A stretch of 59,553 bases of DNA from Actinomycetes bacterium (lineage in GTDB: Bacteria; Actinomycetota; Acidimicrobiia; Acidimicrobiales; RAAP-2), in assembly GCA_021794995.1 (NCBI GenBank), contig JAJYPY010000002.1, forward strand, positions 1 to 59,553, in the 5' to 3' direction. The first letter of the stretch is position 1, and every line of letters begins with the position of its first letter. Under the pieces are notes generated by a model. That model searched no databases. It worked only from the letters and a program-made list of their open reading frames with translations, and was not told the origin of the DNA. Shown piece by piece: positions 18,085 to 29,427 of this stretch. The position numbers and the translations under genes are program-made.

Positions 18085-18131
18085 CGGACGTTTCTGGCCC
18101 GATTCGTCGATCGGAGAGGAGTCCTAGGTCG

Positions 18132-19163
18132 ATGCCCGACAACCGTTTCAACCTGCTAGGCCGCGACATGGCCGTCGACCTCGGCACGGCCAATACCCTC
18201 GTCTACGTCCGAGGACGTGGCATCGTGCTGAACGAGCCGTCCGTGGTCGCGGTCGATGTCAAAGACGGCCGGCCGCTCGCGGTCGGTGCCGAGGCAAAGC
18301 GAATGATCGGCCGCACCCCGAGCAACATCCAGGCCATCCGGCCGCTGAAAGACGGGGTGATCGCCGACTTCGAGATCTGCGAGAAGATGTTGCGTTACTT
18401 CATCCACCGGGTCCACCAGCGGCGCTTCGCGAAGCCCCGCATGGTGATCTGCGTGCCATCGGGGATCACCGGTGTCGAGCAGCGCGCCGTCATGGAGGCG
18501 GCGGAGTACGCGGGGGCGCGCAAGGCGTACATCATCGAAGAGCCGATGGCGGCCGCGATCGGCGCGGGTCTTCCCGTCCACGAGCCGACGGGCAACATGG
18601 TCGTCGACATCGGCGGCGGCACGACCGAAGTCGCCGTGATCTCGCTCGGCGGAATCGTGACCAGTCAGTCGGTGCGTATCGGCGGTGACGAGCTCGACGA
18701 GGGGATCGTCTCGTACGTGAAGAAGGAATTCAGCCTTGCGCTCGGCGAGCGTACGGCAGAGGAGATCAAGATCGCGTTGGGGTCCGCGTACCCGCTCGAG
18801 GAAGAGCTGCATGCCGAGATCAGGGGGCGTGACCTCGTGACGGGTCTCCCGAAGACCGTCGTCGTGTCCACCGAAGAGATCCGGCGGGCGATCGACGAGC
18901 CGGTGTCGGCGATCGTCGACGCGGTCAAGGTGACGCTCGATCGCACGCCGCCCGAGCTCGCCGCGGACATCATGGAGCAGGGCATCGTCCTCACCGGGGG
19001 CGGCGCGTTGCTCCACGGACTCGAGTCCCGCTTGCAGCACGAGACCGGCATGCCCATCGTTGTGGCGCGCGATCCGCTGAACTGCGTGGCCATCGGCAGC
19101 GGGCAGTGCCTGGAGGAGTTCGAGGCGCTCAAGCGCGTGTTGATCACTTCGTCCACGCGCTGA
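18132..19163 (+). CDS. mreB: Rod-shape actin homologue MreB
   Basis: 343 residues. The actin-fold signatures are intact: phosphate loop 1 [15 protein letters not shown] (about residues 16-30), [18 protein letters not shown] (about 157-175) and [18 protein letters not shown] (about 283-300). MreB polymers under the membrane position the elongasome that inserts lateral peptidoglycan. It is the first gene of mreB-mreC-mreD-mrdA, the normal order. Its presence argues for a rod-shaped or laterally growing actinobacterium rather than a polar-growth Mycobacterium type. Confidence 0.97.
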   Translation: MPDNRFNLLGRDMAVDLGTANTLVYVRGRGIVLNEPSVVAVDVKDGRPLAVGAEAKRMIGRTPSNIQAIRPLKDGVIADFEICEKMLRYFIHRVHQRRFAKPRMVICVPSGITGVEQRAVMEAAEYAGARKAYIIEEPMAAAIGAGLPVHEPTGNMVVDIGGGTTEVAVISLGGIVTSQSVRIGGDELDEGIVSYVKKEFSLALGERTAEEIKIALGSAYPLEEELHAEIRGRDLVTGLPKTVVVSTEEIRRAIDEPVSAIVDAVKVTLDRTPPELAADIMEQGIVLTGGGALLHGLESRLQHETGMPIVVARDPLNCVAIGSGQCLEEFEALKRVLITSSTR

Positions 19164-19179
19164 CGACGCCGGGTCTCTC

Positions 19180-20031
19180 GTGGCGAGGTTGGCAAGGCCG
19201 AGGCGGTCGCGCCGTCACCTGACCACGCTTCTGGTGCTGGTGCTGCTGTCGATCACCATCATCACCCTCGACGCGACGGGCAGGGTGCAGGTGCTCACGT
19301 CGGGCGTCAAGTCGCTGGCGAGCGACGTCTACACTCCGCTTCGCTCCGGGGTGAACGGCGTCTTGGACCCGATCGGGAGGTTCTTCGCCGGGGCCGTCGA
19401 CTACGGGTCGCTCCAGCGCGAGAACCAGAAGCTGCAGGCTCAGATCGTGACGCTGGAGCATCAGCAGGCCGCGACCGCCGCAGCGGCACGCCAGTACTCG
19501 GCGCTGGAGCGGCTGCTCGCCATCAACAAGCTGCCGGCGCTCGCGTCGTTGACAGCGGTGGTGGCAGAGGTGACAGCGCAGAGCGTGTCGAACTTCGCCG
19601 CGACCGTCACAATCGACAAGGGGCGCAACGAGGGGGTGGATCTCGGAGATCCGGTGGTCGGTCCGGGGGGATTGGTCGGGCAGGTGATCTTCGCGACGCA
19701 CTCGACCGCGACGGTCCGCCTGATCACCGACGGCCAGTCCAAGATCGGGGTGGCGTTCGGCCATCAGGAGGAGGCGATCCTTGCGGGAGCCGGTGCCAAC
19801 CGTCCCCTCCAGGTGCAGGACGTCCCCTCGACGACACCCGTGTCGGTCGGTGAGCTCTTGGTGACGAGCGGGCTCCAGGGCGCCGCGTTCCCTCCTGGCA
19901 TTCCCGTGGCGAAGATCACCTCGGTGCACAACGTCGTCGGCGCGGCGGACAAGCAGGCGACGGCACGTCCTCTCGCCGAGTTGAACGGGATCAGCTACGT
20001 GGAAGTCCTCCAGTGGTCGGGTTCCTCATGA
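19180..20031 (+). CDS. mreC: Rod-shape-determining protein MreC
   Basis: 283 residues. A basic N-terminus (RLARPRRSRRH) precedes one membrane helix (LTTLLVLVLLSITIITL). Then comes a coiled coil (YGSLQRENQKLQAQIVTLEHQQAATAAA, about 65-105) and two beta domains (VTIDKGRNEGVDLGDPVVGPGGLVGQV; LLVTSGLQGAAFPPGIPVAKI). MreC is anchored with its bulk outside the membrane and activates PBP2. Several threonines of the exported part use ACA (three of four in the VVAEVTAQ-ATVTID stretch). The GTG start lies 17 bases after mreB. Confidence 0.93.
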   Translation: MARLARPRRSRRHLTTLLVLVLLSITIITLDATGRVQVLTSGVKSLASDVYTPLRSGVNGVLDPIGRFFAGAVDYGSLQRENQKLQAQIVTLEHQQAATAAAARQYSALERLLAINKLPALASLTAVVAEVTAQSVSNFAATVTIDKGRNEGVDLGDPVVGPGGLVGQVIFATHSTATVRLITDGQSKIGVAFGHQEEAILAGAGANRPLQVQDVPSTTPVSVGELLVTSGLQGAAFPPGIPVAKITSVHNVVGAADKQATARPLAELNGISYVEVLQWSGSS

Positions 20032-20056
20032 CGCGCGCGATGCGAGCCGCCATCAC

Positions 20057-20571
20057 ATGAGCGCAAGAGCAGTCGTCCGCACGCTGGTCGTCATCGCCCT
20101 CGCCCTCCTCCTGCAGATGACCGTGCTCCTCGACATCCGTGTCGGCGGTGCGACCCCCGACGTGATGTTCCTCCTCCCGATCGCGGCCGGGCTCGTCGGT
20201 GGCCCGATCGAGGGTGCGGGCGTCGGCTTCGCCGCCGGCATCGCGGCGGATCTCCTCGTGCCCACGCCGTTCGGTCTGAGCGCGCTGGTGGGGACGCTGG
20301 TCGGCTTCGCCGTCGGGGCCGTCTCCGGAGGGATCGTGCGAGACGTTCGGGGTTTTGCCAGCTTGGTCGCGCTCGCCGCAAGCGCCATCGCGGTCATACT
20401 GTACGCCGTGCTCGGCGCCGTGCTCGGCGAGACCCAGTTTCTCCATGTGGACCTTGCGCTGGTTGTCACGGTCGTTGCCGTCGCCAACGGCGTGCTCGCC
20501 GGACCGGCGGTGAAGATCCTGCGCTGGGCGTTCGCCTCACCCTCGGACCGCGTCCCTGCGGGCGGGCGTCG

Positions 20572-20575
<4 letters not shown>
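20057..20575 (+). CDS. mreD: Rod-shape-determining protein MreD
   Basis: 172 residues, almost entirely hydrophobic, with about five membrane helices (TLVVIALALLLQMTVLL, VMFLLPIAAGLVGG, LVGTLVGFAVGAVSGGIV, LVALAASAIAVILYAVLGAVLG, LALVVTVVAVANGVLAG). The position between mreC and PBP2 and the overall topology identify it, since MreD sequences are poorly conserved. Its stop overlaps the mrdA GTG (GTGA), so PBP2 translation is coupled. Confidence 0.88.
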
Positions 20576-23118
<2,543 letters not shown>

Positions 23119-23130
23119 ACTGCCGCGGTC

Positions 23131-25110
23131 ATGGAGTCGGTCATGGAGTCGTTCGTGGAGTCGGTCACGGAGTCGTTGTGGCCCCGAATCGAACCATTGC
23201 TCCGGAGCGTCCAAAAGCCTGCGCGCTACATCGGCGGCGAGCAGGGCGCCCAGACCCCCGTGCACGCCGCGGGGTGCGTGGCGTGGCTGCTCTGCTATCC
23301 CGATACGTACGAAGTCGGGCTGCCGAACCAGGGGCTGCAGATTCTCTACGAGATCTTGAACGAGCGCGCCGACGCGCTCGCAGAACGCGCGTACGCCCCG
23401 TGGGTCGACATGGAGGCCGCGATGCGCGGCGCGGGGGTGCCCCTCTTCTCGGTCGAGAACCACCTTGCGGCGCGCACATTCGATGTCCTGGCGTTCAACC
23501 TCTCGGCGGAGCTCGTCTACACGAACGTCTTGAACATGATCGACCTCGCGTCGCTGCCGGTGCGGGCGGCAGCACGGTCGGCGGGGGATCCCGTCGTGGT
23601 CGCGGGTGGTCACTGCGCGTTCAATCCCGAGCCGTTGGCGGACTTCGTGGATGCGTTCGTCATCGGGGATGGCGAAGAGGTGGTGGGGGAGCTGAACGAG
23701 GTGCTCGCCCTGTGGAGGGGCACCCCTCGCACGGCGACGACAAGGGCCGGGCTCCTCGATTCGCTGGCCCGCGTGCCCGGCGTCTATGTCCCGAGTCTCT
23801 ACCGTCCTTTCTACTCGGGCGGTCGCCTCGTTGGCGTGGAGGCGGCTGCCGGCGCCCCTGCGCGGGTCGAGAAGCGGACCGTCTCGGACCTCGCGCAGTG
23901 GCCGTACCCGCGACAGCAGCTCGTTCCGCTCACCGAGGTGGTGCACGACCGCCTCAACGTGGAGGTGTTCCGCGGCTGTACCCGTGGGTGCCGCTTCTGC
24001 CAGGCGGGCATGATCACTCGCCCTGTGCGAGAACGCCCCGCGGCTCAGGTCCGCGAGATGATCGACGCGGGGCTCGCGCGCACCGGCTACGAGGAGGTCG
24101 CGCTCACGTCGCTCTCGACGGCCGACTTCTCGGGGATCGAGGACCTGGTCGGTGACGTGATCGGCGATCCTCGGCACGACGGCCGGGTCGCGGTGAGCCT
24201 GCCCAGCCTGCGAGTGGACGCCTTCACGGTCGGCACCGCGGCGCAGATCCAGCGGGTGCGGCGCACGGGTCTGACGTTCGCCCCCGAGGGGGGCACGTGG
24301 CGCATGCGACGGGTGATCAACAAACTGATCTCCGAAGAGGACCTGTACAGCGCCGTCGATGCGGCGTTCAGCCAGGGGTGGCGAAGGATCAAGCTCTACT
24401 TCCTGATCGGGCTGCCCACCGAGCGCGACGAGGACGTCGTGGGGATCGCAGAGCTCGGGATGCGCTGTGCGGAGATCGGACGCCGCACCCATCGCTCCGC
24501 GACGGTGGTCGCATCGGTGGGCGGCTTCGTGCCCAAGGCGCACACGCCCTTCCAGTGGGCACCGCAGGACAGCGCGCCGGAGCTGCTGCGCAAGGTGGCG
24601 TTGCTCCGCGAGGCGGCACGGGGAGCCCGCGGGCTCACCATCCGCTGGCACGACCCCGAGGCGTCGGTCGTCGAGGGCATCGCGAGCCGCGGCGATCGGC
24701 GCACGGGTGCGGTGATCGAGCGGGTCTGGCGAGCCGGTGGCACGTTCCAAGAGTGGTCCGAGCGCTTCGACCTCACGCTCTGGGAGGACGCCCTCGCGCG
24801 AGAGGGCCTGTGTCTCGACGACATCGTCCACCGTGAGCGCGACGCCGATGAGTGCCTCCCGTGGGGGCACATCTCCGCGGGCCTGCACCACGACTTCTTG
24901 TGGGAGGACTGGCAGCAGGCGAAGGCGGGCGCCGCGCTGGAGGATTGCCGATGGACGCCGTGCTACGACTGCGGGGCGTGCACCGGGCTCGGCCTGGAGC
25001 ACGTCGTCGCCTCGGCAGAACCTCCCGGTGGGGGAAGCCAGGGTACGGGTCAGGACCTCGATCGCGGCGGCACGGTCCCCGTCCACCTCGTCACCGGTGT
25101 CCGGCGCTGA
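23131..25110 (+). CDS. B12-binding-like radical SAM protein (TIGR03960 family)
   Basis: 659 residues. The N-terminal part resembles a cobalamin-binding-type Rossmann domain (VAWLLCYPDTYEVGLPNQG, VVVAGGHCAFNPEPLADFVDAF). The radical SAM cluster motif is CTRGCRFCQAG (about residues 282-292), the CxxxCxxC that binds the 4Fe-4S cluster and SAM. A Cys-rich CYDCGACTGLGLEH lies near the C-terminus. This family is regularly paired with a DUF2344 protein and found beside rng-rplU-rpmA, as here. Its reaction is not established; an RNA or ribosome modification role is a guess from context. It overlaps the next gene by 14 bases. Confidence 0.88.
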   Translation: MESVMESFVESVTESLWPRIEPLLRSVQKPARYIGGEQGAQTPVHAAGCVAWLLCYPDTYEVGLPNQGLQILYEILNERADALAERAYAPWVDMEAAMRGAGVPLFSVENHLAARTFDVLAFNLSAELVYTNVLNMIDLASLPVRAAARSAGDPVVVAGGHCAFNPEPLADFVDAFVIGDGEEVVGELNEVLALWRGTPRTATTRAGLLDSLARVPGVYVPSLYRPFYSGGRLVGVEAAAGAPARVEKRTVSDLAQWPYPRQQLVPLTEVVHDRLNVEVFRGCTRGCRFCQAGMITRPVRERPAAQVREMIDAGLARTGYEEVALTSLSTADFSGIEDLVGDVIGDPRHDGRVAVSLPSLRVDAFTVGTAAQIQRVRRTGLTFAPEGGTWRMRRVINKLISEEDLYSAVDAAFSQGWRRIKLYFLIGLPTERDEDVVGIAELGMRCAEIGRRTHRSATVVASVGGFVPKAHTPFQWAPQDSAPELLRKVALLREAARGARGLTIRWHDPEASVVEGIASRGDRRTGAVIERVWRAGGTFQEWSERFDLTLWEDALAREGLCLDDIVHRERDADECLPWGHISAGLHHDFLWEDWQQAKAGAALEDCRWTPCYDCGACTGLGLEHVVASAEPPGGGSQGTGQDLDRGGTVPVHLVTGVRR

Positions 25111-25954
25111 GCAGGACGGCGCAAGATGCGCGCTGCCGGACGGCACCGCAGCTCCTGCACCCCTGCGCCGCCTCCGGGTCCGCTACACCAAGACGGGCAA
25201 GATCCGCTTCACGAGCCACCGGGACGTGGTGCGGATGTGGGAGCGGGCGCTCCGCCGCAGCGGGGTTCCCGTCGCGTGGTCGGAGGGGTTTTCCCCGCGG
25301 CCGCTGGTGAGCTTCGGCCTGGCGCTGCCGACCGGATGCGAGTCGCTGGCCGAGTACGTGGACATTGTCCTGTCGCGCTCGGGGCAATCGGGCGGCGACG
25401 CCTGGCTCGGGGAGACAGGGGAACCGGGCCCGCAGGCGTGTGCCGCGCTGGGCGAGCGGCTTTCCGCGCTCCTTCCCCAGGGAATGGACGTCCAGGTCGT
25501 TGCCACCCTTCCGGAAGGGTCGGGGTCACTGCAGCAAGAGGTATCATCGTGCAGCTGGGACCTGGAGGTGTTCGGTTTGGCGGCAGAGGAGCTGAAGTCG
25601 CGTGTCGAGCGGCTGCTCGCTGCACCGGTCGTCCTCGTTCAACGGGAGCGCAAGGGGCGGATCGCCCTCGACGACCTGCGTCCCGCAGTGCTGGCCTTGG
25701 CGGTGGCCCCCCCTCCAGAGGGCGGCCCCGAGGATCCGTCGACCGGTCACCGTGCGTGGCTGAGGGCGGAAGTCGCCACCCGGCCGCGAGGCGTGCGGCC
25801 GCGTGAGCTGTTGGAAGCGATCGGGCCTGGTGTGAGCCTTTCCCGGGCCCGACGAGTGCATCAATGGATCGAGCGCGATGGCGCCCGGCTGGAACCGCTG
25901 GTGGGCCGCGGCGACGCCGCCATCGCCACGCACGCCGGAGCGCGGGCGTCATGA
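25097..25954 (+). CDS. DUF2344/TIGR03936 partner of the radical SAM protein
   Basis: 285 residues from the GTG at 25097, the only in-frame start near the first conserved block. The signature is RVRYTKTGKIRFTSHRDVVRMWERALRRSGVPVAWSEGFSPRPLVSFGLALPTGCESLAEYVDI. A middle domain (LELEVFGLAAEELKSRVERLLAAP) and the terminal RPRELLEAIGPGVSL follow. In other bacteria it is fused to or coupled with the radical SAM protein encoded just upstream, and the pair is treated as one functional unit. The function is unknown. Confidence 0.85.
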   Translation: MSGAEQDGARCALPDGTAAPAPLRRLRVRYTKTGKIRFTSHRDVVRMWERALRRSGVPVAWSEGFSPRPLVSFGLALPTGCESLAEYVDIVLSRSGQSGGDAWLGETGEPGPQACAALGERLSALLPQGMDVQVVATLPEGSGSLQQEVSSCSWDLEVFGLAAEELKSRVERLLAAPVVLVQRERKGRIALDDLRPAVLALAVAPPPEGGPEDPSTGHRAWLRAEVATRPRGVRPRELLEAIGPGVSLSRARRVHQWIERDGARLEPLVGRGDAAIATHAGARAS

Positions 25955-25978
25955 TACGTCGAAGGAGGGATCTTCCTC

Positions 25979-27781
25979 ATGGAAGAGCCAGAGCGTGGGC
26001 GGGCCACCATGGGCCCCCCGGGAATGGATCCGGAGCCCGGCAGGGCGCCGATGCCCGACAGGGCGACTGTGCCGGACAGGTCGCCAGTGCCGGACGAGGT
26101 GCGCCCCGGCGCGCAGAGGCGACCCGATGAGGCCGGTGGCAACGGGCAGATAGCGGTGCCCATGGATGCGGTCTCCCCCCCGAGACCGCGCATCGGCGAC
26201 ACGCGGCCGGCGCCCCCCGTCGCGAGACCGCTCGTGCCTGCAGGGGTTCCACTCGGCGAGCGACGTGCGACCGACGCGTCGAACGTCCCGGGCAACGGTG
26301 CCGCGTCGGGCGACGGCGGCGCGACGCGCTCCCGGGGACGCGGACGAGGGCGTGGGAGATCGACGGCCAGCTCCGACCTCGGTCGAGCCGCCACCCACCC
26401 GGACGACGTGCGCCTGGACCAAGAATCAGACAGCGCGCCCGCGGCGTCGGCCTCGCGACGCGCGGGGCGTCGCCGCCGCAGTGGTCGCGATCGCAAGGGG
26501 CGTTCGACCGGGCGCTACCTCATCTGCGTCCACGTGCAGCCAGGGCTTTCCCAGATCGCGGTCCTCGAAGGCCGGGCGCTCGTGCAGCACTTCGTGTCAC
26601 GGGGTCAGGACGAGACGACGCAGATCGACGGCAACATCTACGTCGGCCGCGTGCAGAACGTCCTTCCCGGCATGGAGGCAGCCTTCGTCGACATCGGGAT
26701 CCCGAAGAACGCGGTGCTCTACCGCGGAGACGTCCGGTACGACGTCGACGACGTGGAGGGCGGTCGCGCGCGCGGCCCGGAGCCGCGCATCGAAGAGGTC
26801 CTGCGACCGGGCCAGCTGATCCTCTGCCAGGTGACCAAGAACCCGATCGGTGCCAAAGGCGCCCGCCTCACCCAAGAGGTGTCCATCCCTGGACGCTTTG
26901 CCGTCTTCGTCCCGAACAGCGACGCCGTCGGCATCTCCAAGCGCCTGGGAGACAACGAGCGCCGCCGGCTGCGCCGCATCGTCGACTCGGTGCGCCCGCC
27001 CGGTCACGGCCTCATCGTCAGGACCGCTGCCGAAGGTGCCACAGAAGACGAGCTGCGTCGCGACGTGGACGGGCTCCTCCAGCAGTGGACCTCGATCGAG
27101 CGCGCAGCCATGCGCATGGGAGCTCCCGGGCTCTTGTACCGCGAGCCGGATCTCGCGGTCAGAATCCTTCGAGAGGAGCTGAACAGCGAGTATCGCGGGG
27201 TCATCATCGACGACGCCGAGCTCTTCGAGCAGGTCCGCAGCTATGTCGACACCGTGAGCCCCGAGCTGTCAGAGCGGGTGGAGCTCTACGACACGGAGGC
27301 GGAGGGTCAGCCGATCTTCGACCGCTTCCACGTGCACGAGCAGTTGCACAAGGCGCTCGATCGAAAGGTGTGGCTGCCGTCCGGGGGGTCGCTCATCATC
27401 GAACGGACCGAGGCGCTCACCGTCATCGACGTGAACACGGGCAAGAACGTCGGGAAGAGCAATCTGGAAGAGACGGTGTTCCGCAACAATCTGGAGGCCG
27501 CCGAAGAGGTGGCGCGCCAGCTGCGCCTTCGGGACATCGGCGGGATCATCGTGATCGACTTCATCGACATGGAGCTGCGCGAGAACCGGGAGAACGTCGC
27601 CGCAGCCCTGCGGGCGGCGCTCGCCCGGGACAAGACCCGTACCCAGGTCTTCGACATCTCCGAGCTCGGGCTCGTGGAGATGACGCGCAAGAGGATCTCC
27701 GAAGGGCTGATCGAATCGCTGTCCACCGAGTGCCAGGTGTGCCACGGGCGCGGGATCGTCTTGGACGCGTCCGCCCTCTGA
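25979..27781 (+). CDS. rng: Ribonuclease E/G
   Basis: 600 residues. The first 170 are a Pro/Gly/Arg-rich disordered extension ending in a basic RRAGRRRRSGRDRKGR patch, likely for RNA binding. The catalytic part has the S1 domain (NIYVGRVQNVLPGMEAAFVDIGIPKNAVLY), the RNase H-like and 5'-sensor region, and the catalytic Asp pair in LTVIDVNTGKNV and IVIDFIDMELRENR. It ends with a zinc-link-like CQVCHGRG. It processes rRNA and initiates mRNA decay. The AAGGAGG site 13 bases before the ATG supports the start. It precedes rplU-rpmA, the common order. Confidence 0.93.
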   Translation: MEEPERGRATMGPPGMDPEPGRAPMPDRATVPDRSPVPDEVRPGAQRRPDEAGGNGQIAVPMDAVSPPRPRIGDTRPAPPVARPLVPAGVPLGERRATDASNVPGNGAASGDGGATRSRGRGRGRGRSTASSDLGRAATHPDDVRLDQESDSAPAASASRRAGRRRRSGRDRKGRSTGRYLICVHVQPGLSQIAVLEGRALVQHFVSRGQDETTQIDGNIYVGRVQNVLPGMEAAFVDIGIPKNAVLYRGDVRYDVDDVEGGRARGPEPRIEEVLRPGQLILCQVTKNPIGAKGARLTQEVSIPGRFAVFVPNSDAVGISKRLGDNERRRLRRIVDSVRPPGHGLIVRTAAEGATEDELRRDVDGLLQQWTSIERAAMRMGAPGLLYREPDLAVRILREELNSEYRGVIIDDAELFEQVRSYVDTVSPELSERVELYDTEAEGQPIFDRFHVHEQLHKALDRKVWLPSGGSLIIERTEALTVIDVNTGKNVGKSNLEETVFRNNLEAAEEVARQLRLRDIGGIIVIDFIDMELRENRENVAAALRAALARDKTRTQVFDISELGLVEMTRKRISEGLIESLSTECQVCHGRGIVLDASAL

Positions 27782-27792
27782 CCGGGCTGCGG

Positions 27793-27798
27793 TAGAGT
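27793..27798 (+). promoter_or_regulatory. TAGAGT -10 box for rplU-rpmA, near-leaderless
   Basis: TAGAGT ends nine bases before the rplU ATG. There is no room for an L21-binding leader hairpin, so feedback control by an RNA leader, as in some firmicutes, is unlikely here. Confidence 0.5.
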
Positions 27799-27807
27799 GC
27801 TCCACTT

Positions 27808-28122
27808 ATGTACGCAGTGATCAGCAGCGGAGGCAAGCAGGAGCGTGTGGCTGAGGGCCAGCGCGTCCGCTTGGAGCTCGTGGGCGAGCCGGTCGGGGCG
27901 GAGGTGGCCCTGGTCCCCGTCCTCTTGGTCGACGACGCCGGGACCGTCCGGGCGACCCCCGACGAGCTCGCCGGTGTGACGGTCACCGGGCGCGTGGTCG
28001 GTGAGGAGCTCGGACCGAAGATCAACGCGATGACCTACAAGGCGAAATCGAACCAGCGGCGGCGCTGGGGCCACCGCCAGCACTACTCCACGGTGGAGAT
28101 CGTCTCCATCGCGGCGCGCTAA
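27808..28122 (+). CDS. rplU: 50S ribosomal protein L21
   Basis: 104 residues, normal length. It begins MYAVISSGGKQERVAEGQRVRLELV and ends with the RRRWGHRQHYSTVEIVSI block that contacts 23S rRNA domains. It is followed by rpmA after 24 bases containing CCAGGAGG. The small ysxB/Prp gene that separates these two in firmicutes is absent, as in other actinobacteria. Confidence 0.97.
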   Translation: MYAVISSGGKQERVAEGQRVRLELVGEPVGAEVALVPVLLVDDAGTVRATPDELAGVTVTGRVVGEELGPKINAMTYKAKSNQRRRWGHRQHYSTVEIVSIAAR

Positions 28123-28146
28123 GACTCTCGTCGACCAGGAGGACCG

Positions 28147-28398
28147 ATGTCGAAGACCAAGGGTGGCGGTTCGACCCGTAACGGCCGCGATTCGAATGCC
28201 CAGCGACTCGGCGTGAAGGTGTTCGACGGCACCGCGGTGCGTGCAGGGGCGATCATCCTCCGCCAGCGGGGCACCCGGTTTCATCCTGGCCAGAACGTCG
28301 GGCGAGGCGGGGACGACACCCTGTTCGCCACCGCGGACGGCGTCGTGAAGTTCGCAAGGCGCAAAGACCGCAAGCTCGTCGACGTCCTCCCGGGCTGA
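28147..28398 (+). CDS. rpmA: 50S ribosomal protein L27
   Basis: 83 residues. The N-terminus reads [28 protein letters not shown], reaching the peptidyl-transferase centre. No firmicute-type N-terminal cleavage extension is present, consistent with the lack of Prp. The core [28 protein letters not shown] is canonical. The stop lies inside the first copy of a 14-base tandem repeat. Confidence 0.97.
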   Translation: MSKTKGGGSTRNGRDSNAQRLGVKVFDGTAVRAGAIILRQRGTRFHPGQNVGRGGDDTLFATADGVVKFARRKDRKLVDVLPG

Positions 28399-28450
28399 CC
28401 GACCCGGGCTGACCGACCCGGGCTGAGGGGCCCGGGCTGAGGGGCTCAGC
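28389..28450. repeat. Four 14-base repeats and a hairpin between convergent genes
   Basis: CCCGGGCTGA recurs at 28389, 28403, 28417 and 28431, exactly 14 bases apart, and runs into the stem GCTGAG/CTCAGC with a GGG loop (28436-28450). The array begins at the rpmA stop and ends at the stop of the convergent purine phosphorylase gene. It probably acts as a shared terminator; the regular period suggests slippage duplication. Confidence 0.65.
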
Positions 28451-29345
28451 GCGTCGGCGACTGGGGGTCGGACCCCTCGGTGAGGGCTGCCGGGTCGTCC
28501 AGCGCGTCGATGACGCCGTGAATGATGTGGGCCACCATGTCGGTGGACCCAGCCGCCGCCCGGAGCAGGTCCTCGACTCGTAACGCGCCGGCCGTGCCGG
28601 CCGCGGCGTTGGTGACCACCGCGATCCCGAGGACCTCGGCGCCGAGATGGCGCGCGGCGACCGCTTCGGGAACGGTGGACATCCCGACCAGGTCGGCCCC
28701 GAGAGCGGCGAGCATGCGGACTTCGGCGGGCGTCTCGAGCTGTGGACCGAGCATCTGGGCGTAGACGCCCTCGGCGATGGGGGCAACCGCGCGGGCGCGC
28801 GCACGCAGCCGCGGCGACCACGCGTCGGTCATATCGACATGTCGTGAGCCCGATGGGCCTTCTGCGACGACTCCGACGAGCGGCGAGGTCCCCGTCAAGT
28901 TCAGATGGTCGCTGATCGCGACGACGTCGCCGACGGCGAAGTCCGGGTTGACGGCGCCAGCGCTCGCGGTCAGCACCACGGTGTGCACCCCGGAGGCGAT
29001 CGCGGTTCTCACCGTGTGGACGACCTCAGCGGGGCTGCGCGCCTCGTAGAGATGGAGCCGGCCGGCGACGACCAGCGCCCGCGCGGGTCCGATCTCCACG
29101 GACCACGCTTCGGGACGGTGGCCAGGGCCGGTGAACCTGGAGAACCAGGGAAGGGACGTGAGGTCGATCGGCGCTCCGGACGCGCCGAGATGGGCCCCGG
29201 CTCCAAAGAGGCCGCTCCCGAGCACGACGAGCACGTCGTGGCGGTCGTGTCCCGTCATACGGGCGAGCTCACGGGCCGCGATGCGGGCCTGCTCGAAAGG
29301 GTTGGCGCCCGGCGCTCCCGGGCTCGTGGTGGGCACCGACGTCAT
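28446..29345 (-). CDS. punA: Purine nucleoside phosphorylase
   Basis: 299 residues from the ATG at 29345. Family motifs are VLVVLGSGLFG (phosphate loop), RLHLYEARSPAEVVHTVR, LNLTGTSPLVG, YAQMLGPQLETPAEVRMLAALGADLVGMSTVPEAV and VVTNAAAG, in which Asn selects 6-oxopurines. This is the trimeric PNP type that phosphorolyses guanosine and inosine. The usual TNAAGG strand is TASAGA here, a variation worth noting. It is divergent from a DtxR regulator and close to an MTA/adenosine deaminase-like amidohydrolase, consistent with purine salvage. Confidence 0.9.
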   Translation of the reverse strand: MTSVPTTSPGAPGANPFEQARIAARELARMTGHDRHDVLVVLGSGLFGAGAHLGASGAPIDLTSLPWFSRFTGPGHRPEAWSVEIGPARALVVAGRLHLYEARSPAEVVHTVRTAIASGVHTVVLTASAGAVNPDFAVGDVVAISDHLNLTGTSPLVGVVAEGPSGSRHVDMTDAWSPRLRARARAVAPIAEGVYAQMLGPQLETPAEVRMLAALGADLVGMSTVPEAVAARHLGAEVLGIAVVTNAAAGTAGALRVEDLLRAAAGSTDMVAHIIHGVIDALDDPAALTEGSDPQSPTR

Positions 29346-29413
29346 GCTAGGTGGCGCCGGCGGCGCGCATCCGGACCGCGCAGGTCCCGAGCGACGCCGC
29401 ACATGCCCGTCGA

Positions 29414-29419
29414 TAGGCT
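29414..29419 (+). promoter_or_regulatory. TAGGCT -10 box for the DtxR-type gene, leaderless
   Basis: TAGGCT ends eight bases before the GTG at 29428, in the 82-base divergent interval shared with punA. It fixes the start at this GTG rather than upstream in the long open frame. Confidence 0.5.
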
Positions 29420-29427
29420 CGGCGACT

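Noticed and set aside
27782-27807. L21-type ribosomal leader RNA before rplU
   Set aside because: Only 26 bases separate rng from rplU and the -10 box occupies them; no structured leader is possible.
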